NCBI GenBank assembly: GCA_964483775.1
Contig: CAZADA010000001.1
Coordinates: 1 to 64,000, forward strand
Reading direction: 5' to 3'
Length of the DNA stretch: 64,000 nt
Origin: CAZADA01 sp964483775
GTDB lineage: Bacteria > Pseudomonadota > Alphaproteobacteria > Caulobacterales > Maricaulaceae
Position 1 is the stretch's first letter, and every line of letters starts with the position of its first letter. The position numbers and the translations under genes are program-made. Of this stretch, positions 44,457 to 51,429 are shown in pieces. The notes beneath the pieces were generated by a model. The model saw only the letters and a list, made by a program, of their open reading frames with translations, was not told the DNA's origin and did not search any database.

Positions 44457-44473
44457 GTTGCATCAGGTGCAAC
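44457..44473. promoter_or_regulatory. LysR-type operator (T-N11-A dyad)
   Basis: GTTGCA TCAGG TGCAAC is a perfect inverted repeat with 6-base arms and contains the T-N11-A pattern known from LysR-type binding sites. It lies between the divergent lysR and pirin genes, 28 bases before the GTG start of lysR. Confidence 0.7.
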
Positions 44474-44501
44474 AATGTCGCTCGGATATCAGGAGCAGCA
44501 T

Positions 44502-45398
44502 GTGGACCGGTTCAACGCGCTCGAGGCGTTTGTCGGGGTGATTGAGGAGGACAGCTTTGCTGGCGCGGCCAGGCGGCTCGGCCTTTCGCGGTCTCAGGTG
44601 AGCCGTCTGGTCGCCCAATTGGAGGATCGCTTGGGCGCCCAGCTGCTCAACCGGTCCACCCGCCAGGTCTCCGCCACCAGCGCGGGCAAAGCGTTTTTTC
44701 TCAAGGCCAAAGCGATTGTCGACGATCTGAAGGAGGCGGAATCCACGGTCAGCGCCCACCAAGACACCGCCATTGGCAAGATCCGCGTGAACACGCCGAA
44801 CTCCATCCCCGGGGTGAATTTCTCACGGGCGATCATCGACTTTATGGTGCAATACCCCGCGCTTGAAGTGGAGCTCACCATGGAAAACCGGATCGTTGAT
44901 CCGGTGGCCGACGGCTTTGATCTGGTGGTGCGGATCGCCGAACCCGACGAAGAAACCGGCCTGGTGGACCATCGGATCCTCCAGCTCGAATACGGGATGT
45001 ATTGCTCCTCAGAGTATGCCGAACGAGAGGGCGTACCCGAAACGCCCGAAGACCTCACCCGCCACCACATCCTTGATTTCGCCCGCAGCGCGCCGACCAT
45101 GCGGTGGGCGATGACGGGCCCCGACGGCGATCTGTCCGTGCGCGTCAAACCGCGACTGATCGCCAACCATCGCGAGGCCATCTATGAGGCCGTGCGGCAA
45201 CACTTGGGCGTCGCCATCATGCCGGAGTTTTCCGTCAAGCCGCATGTGGAGGATGGATCGCTCGTCCGGGTGTTGCCCGACTACCATTGTCAGTTGCTGA
45301 TGCTCCAAGTGATCTACCCGCCCGCACGCCACCTTTCGACCAAAGTGCGGCTGCTCACCGATTTTCTGATCGAGCGGTTTTCCCGCCAACTGCACTAG
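44502..45398 (+). CDS. LysR family transcriptional regulator
   Basis: A 298-residue LysR regulator. The N-terminal winged helix is MDRFNALEAFVGVIEEDSFA, followed by AARRLGLSRSQVSRLVAQLE. The substrate-binding domain follows, with GKIRVNTPNSIPGVNF at its start. I choose GTG 44502 because AGGAG stands six bases before it and the protein then begins with the usual MDRFNALEAF; ATG 44475 would add nine residues. It likely autoregulates and controls the divergent pirin cluster. Confidence 0.93.
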   Translation: MDRFNALEAFVGVIEEDSFAGAARRLGLSRSQVSRLVAQLEDRLGAQLLNRSTRQVSATSAGKAFFLKAKAIVDDLKEAESTVSAHQDTAIGKIRVNTPNSIPGVNFSRAIIDFMVQYPALEVELTMENRIVDPVADGFDLVVRIAEPDEETGLVDHRILQLEYGMYCSSEYAEREGVPETPEDLTRHHILDFARSAPTMRWAMTGPDGDLSVRVKPRLIANHREAIYEAVRQHLGVAIMPEFSVKPHVEDGSLVRVLPDYHCQLLMLQVIYPPARHLSTKVRLLTDFLIERFSRQLH

Positions 45399-45404
45399 AC
45401 CTGG

Positions 45405-46019
45405 TCAACCGCCGCGCTGGCTCGGCGGCCGGGCCAGTGCGGCGTCCGTCAGCGCGTCGAGCTGGGGCCCGAAGGCTTGGTGAAGTGCGGCGAGACTCGC
45501 CTCGCCCAAAATTCCCCGCAATGTGGGTTCCGACACAGCATAATAGCTAATCGCGCCGAGCAGTTGATAGACAAGCGCCAGCGCCTGGCTGTCGGACGCC
45601 GAGACCCAATTGGGCGTCGCTTTGGCAATCGCGACCAGACCATCCAGAAACGGCTTGAGGTGCCAAGTCGACGCCGCGTCCGCGCGGCGCTTGTTGTCGA
45701 GCAGTTCGCGCATCAACAACCGGGCCCGCTCTGCGTCGGCCGGCGTGTTGGTGATGATGGCGGCCAGCACCAGCTTGAGCTGCGCCACGGGATCATCGCT
45801 TCGCGTCTGGGCCGTGCGCAACAGGGCGATGATCTCGTGCGAAATGCGTTGCAGCACCTCGCCGTAGAGCTTCTCCTTGGTCGAGAAATGGTGCAGCAGC
45901 GCCTGCTTCGTCAGGCCGAGTTCGTCAGCGATGTTGGCGATGCTCACACCGTAAAACCCCCGTTCGGCGAAGAGCCCGCGCGCGGCGTTGAGCAGCTGAT
46001 CTCGGGTCGACAACGTCAC
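45405..46019 (-). CDS. TetR family transcriptional regulator
   Basis: A 204-residue TetR repressor. The helix-turn-helix is VSIANIADELGLTKQALLHH, continuing FSTKEKLYGEV. The start is GTG 46019, five bases after GGAGG; the upstream frame runs through the operator region and is not coding. It is divergent from a crotonase gene, and two dyad sites lie between them. It ends six bases from the LysR stop (convergent). Confidence 0.92.
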   Translation of the reverse strand: MTLSTRDQLLNAARGLFAERGFYGVSIANIADELGLTKQALLHHFSTKEKLYGEVLQRISHEIIALLRTAQTRSDDPVAQLKLVLAAIITNTPADAERARLLMRELLDNKRRADAASTWHLKPFLDGLVAIAKATPNWVSASDSQALALVYQLLGAISYYAVSEPTLRGILGEASLAALHQAFGPQLDALTDAALARPPSQRGG

Positions 46020-46047
46020 GCGTCCTCCATGGCGATCCAGCAGCCAG

Positions 46048-46091
46048 TTGACACCTACCGGTTGGTAAGTCAATATGCCTACCGATCGGTA
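46048..46091. promoter_or_regulatory. Two tandem TetR-type operators over a promoter
   Basis: TACCGGTTGGTA (46056-46067) and TACCGATCGGTA (46080-46091) share the form TACC-N4-GGTA; the second is a perfect palindrome. Their centres are 24 bp apart. A TTGACA -35 hexamer at 46048-46053 precedes the first site, so binding would cover the promoter of the crotonase and the divergent tetR. Confidence 0.78.
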
Positions 46092-46120
46092 AGGGCAATA
46101 GCGATCCAAGGGAGGATACA

Positions 46121-47005
46121 ATGGACAAGCACGTACTGTACTCAAAGTCAGGTGCAATCGCGACAATCACACTGAACCGTCCGGAAAAATACAATACCCT
46201 AAGACCGTCACTGCTTTCCGATTTAGACGAAGCATTGCGTCAAGCGAATACAGATAACGGCGTGAAGGTGATCATCCTTGAGGGCGCCGGAGATGCCTTC
46301 TGCGCCGGTTTTGATTTTTCAGACGGATTGGAGCATTTCGAAGATATTACCGAAGACAATTACGATCCCGGTATGGACGTGGATTTGGTGATCAACCCCT
46401 ACAAAACCTACATGACGCAGTTCATGGGGCTCTGGCGCGGTCTCAAGCCGGTGATCGCGAAAGTTCACGGCTATTGCATGGGCGGCGGCTCGGAGATGGC
46501 GCTGTGTGCAGATCTCGTCGTGGCGTCCGATGACGCACGCATCGGCACGCCATACTCGCGTGTCTGGGGATGTCATTTGTCGGGCATGTGGGTGTATCGC
46601 CTGGGCCTTGCGAAAGCGAAGTACTACGCCCTCACCGGTGTATGGGTGAGCGGTGAGGAAGCCGCGCGCATTGAGTTGATCAATCAGTCATGCCCGCTCG
46701 AGGAGCTTGACCAAACCGTCCAGGCGCTGGCCGACAAACTCGCCGGGGTCCCGCTGACCCAGTTGATGGCCATGAAGCTGATCGTCAATCAAGCCTACGA
46801 CAATATGGGATTGCAGAGCACCCAGACCCTCGGGCCGATCTTGGACGGCATCATGCGCAACACGCCTGAAGGGCGCGACTTTGTGCGCGTGGCCAAAGCC
46901 TCTGGCGTGAAAGCCGCCGTGACCCAACGTGACGCGCCGTTTCTCGATTACAGCCAGGCTCCGTTGGATCAGCAGCCGAGAAAGAAAAGCGAACTGGGCC
47001 TTTAG
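46121..47005 (+). CDS. Enoyl-CoA hydratase/isomerase family protein
   Basis: A 294-residue crotonase behind GGGAGGATACA. The N terminus is GAIATITLNRPEKYNTLRPS; the first oxyanion region is LEGAGDAFCAGFDFSDG, followed by an insertion of about 30 residues, and the second is VHGYCMGGGSEMALCADLVV. The C-terminal 70 residues are longer than in minimal members. It is distinct from the crotonase at 35.9 kb. Probably controlled by the divergent TetR; its codon use at the start is less GC-rich than its neighbours. Confidence 0.9.
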   Translation: MDKHVLYSKSGAIATITLNRPEKYNTLRPSLLSDLDEALRQANTDNGVKVIILEGAGDAFCAGFDFSDGLEHFEDITEDNYDPGMDVDLVINPYKTYMTQFMGLWRGLKPVIAKVHGYCMGGGSEMALCADLVVASDDARIGTPYSRVWGCHLSGMWVYRLGLAKAKYYALTGVWVSGEEAARIELINQSCPLEELDQTVQALADKLAGVPLTQLMAMKLIVNQAYDNMGLQSTQTLGPILDGIMRNTPEGRDFVRVAKASGVKAAVTQRDAPFLDYSQAPLDQQPRKKSELGL

Positions 47006-47133
47006 TGTCGATTGGCCGTTTTCTTACCAGGAGCGCTGCCGCATAAGCGGTCATCCCAGCGTGCACGACCATGCATGCTCCCACCCGCGGCGCCGAGTAA
47101 GCCGGCGCCGCATCGGCAAGAAGACCAACGCCC

Positions 47134-47925
47134 ATGAGCGCAATACCATTCACCACGCTCGTCGAGCGCGCATCGATGGAACACACGGTTCTGCGTGCGG
47201 ACATCACAGACGATTGGATGCAGGGCCGGACCACCTATGGCGGTCTTTCAACGGCCTTGTGCGTTGAAGCGGTCTTGCGCGCCCAGCCGGACCTGCCCCC
47301 GCTGAGGAGCGCCAATGTGGCGTTCGTGGGGCCGGCCGGCGGCCCGGTTGAGGCGCGGGTTCACGAATTGCGCCGCGGCAAGTCCGTGAGCTTCATCGCC
47401 GCCGAACTCACCAGCGAGCAGGGGCTGGCGAACCAGTGCACATTCGCGTTCGGTGCCAGTCGGTCATCGGCGATCGATCAAAACTGGGTGGCGCCGCCCG
47501 ATGTGGCGGCGCCTGAAGACTGCGAGGTGTTCGTCCCGGAAGGCTTCGGGCCCAACTTCACCCAGCACTTTGACACTCGGCTCGCCAAAGGCGCGCGCCC
47601 CGGTTCGAGCTCAACCGAGCACGACCACGCCATCTGGGTCCGCCACCGCGACGAAGCCGCCGACGGTCTGGTCGCGTTGATTGCGTTGGCTGACATGCCC
47701 CCGCCCGCTGTGCTCTCCATGGCGTCCGAGTTCGCCCCGGTCAGCTCCATGACTTGGATGTTCAACGTGCTGACACAGGCGCCCCAAACCCAGACAGGCT
47801 GGTGGTTGCTGCAGACCCGTGCAGAGCACGCATCGAACGGCTACTCCAGCCAAGACATGCTGGTGTGGAACCGCGCACTCGAGTTGGTCATCGCCGGGCG
47901 CCAAAGCGTCGCGATTTTCTTCTAG
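47134..47925 (+). CDS. Acyl-CoA thioesterase, double-hotdog (4HBT_3/TesB-like)
   Basis: A 263-residue thioesterase-like protein with two hotdog halves. The first half has DDWMQGRTTYGGLSTALCVE and GKSVSFIAAELTSEQGLANQ; the second has FAPVSSMTWMFNVLTQAP and SQDMLVWNRALELVIAGRQS. It hydrolyses or binds acyl-CoA and fits with the crotonase upstream (128-base gap), of which it may be the co-regulated partner. Its 3' end is nine bases from the convergent lipoprotein gene. Confidence 0.85.
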   Translation: MSAIPFTTLVERASMEHTVLRADITDDWMQGRTTYGGLSTALCVEAVLRAQPDLPPLRSANVAFVGPAGGPVEARVHELRRGKSVSFIAAELTSEQGLANQCTFAFGASRSSAIDQNWVAPPDVAAPEDCEVFVPEGFGPNFTQHFDTRLAKGARPGSSSTEHDHAIWVRHRDEAADGLVALIALADMPPPAVLSMASEFAPVSSMTWMFNVLTQAPQTQTGWWLLQTRAEHASNGYSSQDMLVWNRALELVIAGRQSVAIFF

Positions 47926-47934
47926 GTTGACGAC

Positions 47935-48774
47935 CTAGCGTATCATCAACAACACCCGAGACGTCTGGGCGATCACCTGGGCCACGGGGGCTGGATTGTC
48001 AGGCGGGATAGGCGCGCCGTCGGGCCACAGCCCAATCAGCGTCTCGATCTCAGCCAAGACGGCATAGCGTGACGGATCGGTCATCGCAGTCGCCCTGTCG
48101 CGCGCGACAATGGCAAACCCATAGGCGTCCTGGTACTCGCCAGCATCGGACACCGCGCCGTCGGTGATCGCGATCGTGTATTCCTCAGCGATCACATCCA
48201 TCAGATAGCGGACGATCTCGGCGGGCTCGCCGCCGGCGCGCTCAGCCAGCATGGCGAGGTTGGCTTCAGCTTGGGCCAATTGCGGCTCGATCTCTTCAGC
48301 CGGACGCCCTTCTTCAAGGGCTTGCGACACCTGCTCAAAAACCGCGGCGTCAAAGCCCAGGGCATCAAGACCTTCCCGTTCGGCGGCATGGGTTTCTGAT
48401 ACCGGATGCAGCAGATGCGGCGCCGCCATCCCCGGCTCGCCCGCGCGGTACAGCGCAAGGCCGGCTTCAACATGGCCCGTCATGAAGGCCAAACGTTGGG
48501 GCAGGGGCAGCGCGTCGATGCTGTCAGCGCTGTCGTCGCCTTGGCCCGTCGTGGGCGAGGGCGGGGGCGCCGCTGGCGGAGACGCCGCGGGACTGGGGTT
48601 GGCTGTTGGACTGGTGCTCGGCGAGGCCGCTTCGGGGGTGGCGGGCGCCGCGTTGGGTGTCGATGTGGCGTCATCGTCGGTGACGGTCACGTCAAGGTCG
48701 CACGCTGCAAGCAGGGCCGGCGCGGCAAGGACGGCGGCCCCCAACACGGCCCATCGGTTCAAGACATGTGGCAT
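47935..48774 (-). CDS. Lipoprotein of unknown function
   Basis: A 279-residue exported protein. The lipoprotein signal ends LLAACDLD (cysteine at residue 25), and a low-complexity Ser/Pro/Ala/Thr linker of about 55 residues follows. The folded part is helical and has GHVEAGLALYRAGEPGMAAP, followed by HLLHPVSETHAAEREGLDAL, with four histidines that could bind metal; that is inference. I do not recognise the family. Start ATG 48774 follows GGAGGGGCG. Confidence 0.68.
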   Translation of the reverse strand: MPHVLNRWAVLGAAVLAAPALLAACDLDVTVTDDDATSTPNAAPATPEAASPSTSPTANPSPAASPPAAPPPSPTTGQGDDSADSIDALPLPQRLAFMTGHVEAGLALYRAGEPGMAAPHLLHPVSETHAAEREGLDALGFDAAVFEQVSQALEEGRPAEEIEPQLAQAEANLAMLAERAGGEPAEIVRYLMDVIAEEYTIAITDGAVSDAGEYQDAYGFAIVARDRATAMTDPSRYAVLAEIETLIGLWPDGAPIPPDNPAPVAQVIAQTSRVLLMIR

Positions 48775-49046
48775 CGCCGCCCCTCCATCCAGGCGACCCG
48801 TCGTGTCGGGTCGTTGTTTTCCGTATTGCAAATCATTCGCACGAATAGGGCAAGTCGCCGACCGCGACCAGTGGCCTTAGCGGGTTTACAATGTCGCAGG
48901 CGCGGGCCCCAGCACGGTTGGGGGACGCGCGAGCCAGTCACCCCTTACCGTTGAACGACAAAGCTGTGGAACTCGCCCCATTCGTGTGGGAAGGCGCCCG
49001 CCCTTCGGTTAGGCTGTTTTGGGCAAATATGAAGGGGGAATGTCGT

Positions 49047-50261
49047 ATGAGGGTCTGCATCCTAGGCCGCGTCATAGCCGCAATCACACTGACGCTCGCC
49101 TCGTTGTCCGCCGTGGCCCAAGAGCCAGCGGAGACTTACGGCGTGATCGAGATCGGCTCGAGCGGGGTGAAGGCGTCCGCCTACCACGTGTCGATCGAAC
49201 AGGCGCGCGACATGCTCGAAACGCCGAGCGCAGGCGCGGGTTTGCGCTATGCTCTGTTCGCCGAACATCGGCTTGTGACGTACCAAGAGCGCGACGTGAA
49301 TCCCTATCGCGCCGAAAATGTCGATCGCACCGTGCGAGCGGTGAACGACTTCATGACGACCATGACCGACCGAGACGCGATCCCGCGCGATCACATCTTC
49401 GTTGTCGCCTCAGCTGGGCTGAGCGATGTGGAGCACGCCGCCGATCTCGGCTTCGCCATCGTCAGCGAAACCAGCATGCCCGTCGAGTTCATCACGGCCC
49501 ACCGCGAAGCCGCGTTGAATTTTGACTGGATCACGCCGAACTACCGGCGCGAGTCGGCCCTGGTGATCGACATCGGCAGCAGCAATGTCAGCGCCGGCTA
49601 TTTGCGCATAGAGCGAACGGTGTCGGGTCGTCACGAGGCCTTTGAGCTGTTGCCGACCGGCACCAAATCGACCCTGGATGACGTGCTGGCGGTGACCCGC
49701 GGCGCACAGCCCAGCGATCTTGCTGAGCTGCTCAGCGCCTATCGTCAAACCGTCGTCGAACCAGCCTATTACCGCGTCCAGGCCAACCATCCCGGCCTGG
49801 ATCATCGCGAGCGGGTCTACCTGTTGGGCGGGATCGTGTGGGCGCTGGCGGCCCACCAACACCCCCATAGGCATGGCGAAAACTGGCCGCCGCTTGAGAG
49901 CGCCGACATCGCCGCCTTCAGGGATCGGATTGTCCGCGGCGACGCTTTCACGCCCGACGCACACGCCATGGCCGAGGTGACCGATCCTGAGCTGCGCGCT
50001 GACGCGCTGGCGGAACTGGAACGCGTCGCCGACGTGTTCACCGCCGACCAATTGTTGGCCGGCGCCGAGCTGTTGGTGGCGCTCGACAACCGCCTCGATC
50101 TGGCCGCGCGTGACGCTGTGTTCTTCTCACGCGTGGGGCGCGATGGTTGGCGGTCTCAATACATGCTGGAGAAGATCGTCGCCTTACACGCCGAGCCGGA
50201 CCCGGTACAGGCCCTGGTCGACCCGCAGATGAACGAAACATTAAACACCGGCAAGACTTAG
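49047..50261 (+). CDS. Exported Ppx/GppA- or apyrase-like ASKHA-fold protein
   Basis: A 404-residue protein with a signal peptide (LGRVIAAITLTLASLSAVAQ) followed by an actin-like ATPase fold. The phosphate-1 loop is YGVIEIGSSGVKASAYHVS, an intermediate block is VVASAGLSDVEHAADLGFAI and EFITAHREAALNFDW, the phosphate-2 loop is ALVIDIGSSNVSAGYL, and VYLLGGIVWALAAH occupies the adenosine position. The pattern resembles Ppx/GppA polyphosphatases, and the first loop also resembles the first conserved region of apyrases. The usual first Asp is Glu here. Export of such a fold is unusual. ATG 49047 stands eight bases after AAGGGGG. Confidence 0.72.
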   Translation: MRVCILGRVIAAITLTLASLSAVAQEPAETYGVIEIGSSGVKASAYHVSIEQARDMLETPSAGAGLRYALFAEHRLVTYQERDVNPYRAENVDRTVRAVNDFMTTMTDRDAIPRDHIFVVASAGLSDVEHAADLGFAIVSETSMPVEFITAHREAALNFDWITPNYRRESALVIDIGSSNVSAGYLRIERTVSGRHEAFELLPTGTKSTLDDVLAVTRGAQPSDLAELLSAYRQTVVEPAYYRVQANHPGLDHRERVYLLGGIVWALAAHQHPHRHGENWPPLESADIAAFRDRIVRGDAFTPDAHAMAEVTDPELRADALAELERVADVFTADQLLAGAELLVALDNRLDLAARDAVFFSRVGRDGWRSQYMLEKIVALHAEPDPVQALVDPQMNETLNTGKT

Positions 50262-50323
50262 AACCATCTTCGCCGAAGCGACGTAACTATTGGCGTCGCA
50301 TGCATGAGACGTCCCCAAAACCA

Positions 50324-50349
50324 GCGCCGGCGGTGTTCGCCGCCGGCGC
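50324..50349. other. Strong hairpin before the fasciclin gene
   Basis: Perfect 10-bp arms (GCGCCGGCGG and CCGCCGGCGC) enclose the loop TGTTCG. It ends 24 bases before the fasciclin start codon and 62 bases after the previous stop begins the gap. No T run follows, so it could be an mRNA processing or stability element, a Rho-dependent signal, or a weak terminator. Confidence 0.5.
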
Positions 50350-50373
50350 GTCATCAAACTGGAGGAGAGCCTC

Positions 50374-50892
50374 GTGCGCTACCTGATCCTAGCCGTTGCA
50401 CTGACCACAGCCCTGACAACCCCCGCCTTTGCGCATCCTGAAGATGAATGCCGCTCCACGACGCGCACCGCCGCTGTCGAGGCTGATATCGTTGAAACCG
50501 CCATTGCAGCCGGCCAGTTCACCACATTGGTCAGCGCCGTTGACGCGGCGGGGCTCGTCGATACGCTTCGCAGTGACGGTCCGTTCACCGTGTTCGCCCC
50601 GGTGGATTCCGCTTTCGCCCAGTTGCCGGACGGCGAGCTGCATCGCCTGTTGCGCCGGGAGAACCGTCATGAGCTCGCCGATCTTCTGAAGCTGCACGTG
50701 GTTCCGGGCGCGATCACCTCGGACCGCCTGCAAGGCCGGATCTTGTCGGTCGACACCGCCAGCGGCGACAGTGTGCTGATTGACGCGACCGACGGCGTGC
50801 GGGTGGGCAACGCGCAAGTCATCCAAGCTGACATCGCCACGTCCAACGGTGTGATTCACATCATCGATCGCGTCATCATCCCCACATCGTAA
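50374..50892 (+). CDS. Secreted fasciclin (FAS1) domain protein
   Basis: A 172-residue exported protein with one FAS1 domain. The signal peptide (ILAVALTTALTTPAFAHPED) is followed by the first FAS1 motif GPFTVFAPVDSAFAQLP, the central ADLLKLHVVPGAI with H-V-V-P, and the second motif GVIHIIDRVIIP. FAS1 domains mediate adhesion or bind small molecules. The start is GTG 50374 behind GGAGGAG. The second half of the signal region has a single cysteine (DECRST). Confidence 0.9.
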   Translation: MRYLILAVALTTALTTPAFAHPEDECRSTTRTAAVEADIVETAIAAGQFTTLVSAVDAAGLVDTLRSDGPFTVFAPVDSAFAQLPDGELHRLLRRENRHELADLLKLHVVPGAITSDRLQGRILSVDTASGDSVLIDATDGVRVGNAQVIQADIATSNGVIHIIDRVIIPTS

Positions 50893-50969
50893 AGCGCATG
50901 TAGTTTCAGTTGCGTAGAGGGCGCGCCCGGTCGTGGCGCGCCCCAAGACTGCGCGGCGCCCGCCAAATT

Positions 50970-51024
50970 ACTAAATGCTTAGTTGACTGATGCGGCGCCG
51001 TCGCGTAGGTGACTATCAACTAAG
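50970..51024. promoter_or_regulatory. Candidate BlaI operator region
   Basis: Upstream of the blaI-like gene, ACTAA ATGC TTAGT (50970-50983) is a perfect dyad with 5-base arms. A longer inverted repeat pairs CTTAGTTGA (50978-50986) with TCAACTAAG (51016-51024), 9 of 9 bases, enclosing 29 bases. TTGACT at 50983-50988 may be a -35 element, placing the promoter between the repeat arms. BlaI/MecI proteins typically bind two adjacent dyads in such positions. Confidence 0.65.
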
Positions 51025-51034
51025 GATTTCGTAG

Positions 51035-51424
51035 ATGCCCCGATCGCCGTCACCCCAACTCACCGATGCCGAACACCGGATCATTGCTGTCCTGTGGGAG
51101 CGGGGCGAAGCGAGCGTGCGCGACGTGACCGATGCGCTCAAGCCCACGCACGACTTGGCTTACACCACCGTGCTGACCACCATGAAAATCATGGCGGACA
51201 AGGGGTATCTGGGCTTTCGCAAAGAGGGGCGCGCCCACATTTACCAGCCGCTCATTTCGCGGGATGGCGCGCGCCGGCGTGCTGTGGGCTCCATACTGAG
51301 CACCTTGTTTGACGGTTCGCCGCGTCGTTTGGCGCAGCACCTCATCGAAGATGAAAAGCTAAGCCTGGATGACATTGAAGCGCTGCGCGCGGCTTTGATC
51401 GACCAGGATAATCAGGGGGGGTAG
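51035..51424 (+). CDS. BlaI/MecI/CopY family repressor
   Basis: A 129-residue winged-helix repressor. The DNA-binding domain has LTDAEHRIIAVLWERGEASV, the recognition region HDLAYTTVLTTMKIMADKGY and the wing FRKEGRAHIYQPL; the C-terminal dimerisation part has LFDGSPRRLAQHLIEDEKLS. The stretch AVGSILSTLFDG lies where BlaI and MecI are cut by their cognate M56 protease. The gene precedes the M56 gene by five bases, so they form one operon. Confidence 0.93.
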   Translation: MPRSPSPQLTDAEHRIIAVLWERGEASVRDVTDALKPTHDLAYTTVLTTMKIMADKGYLGFRKEGRAHIYQPLISRDGARRRAVGSILSTLFDGSPRRLAQHLIEDEKLSLDDIEALRAALIDQDNQGG

Positions 51425-51429
51425 GGGAC

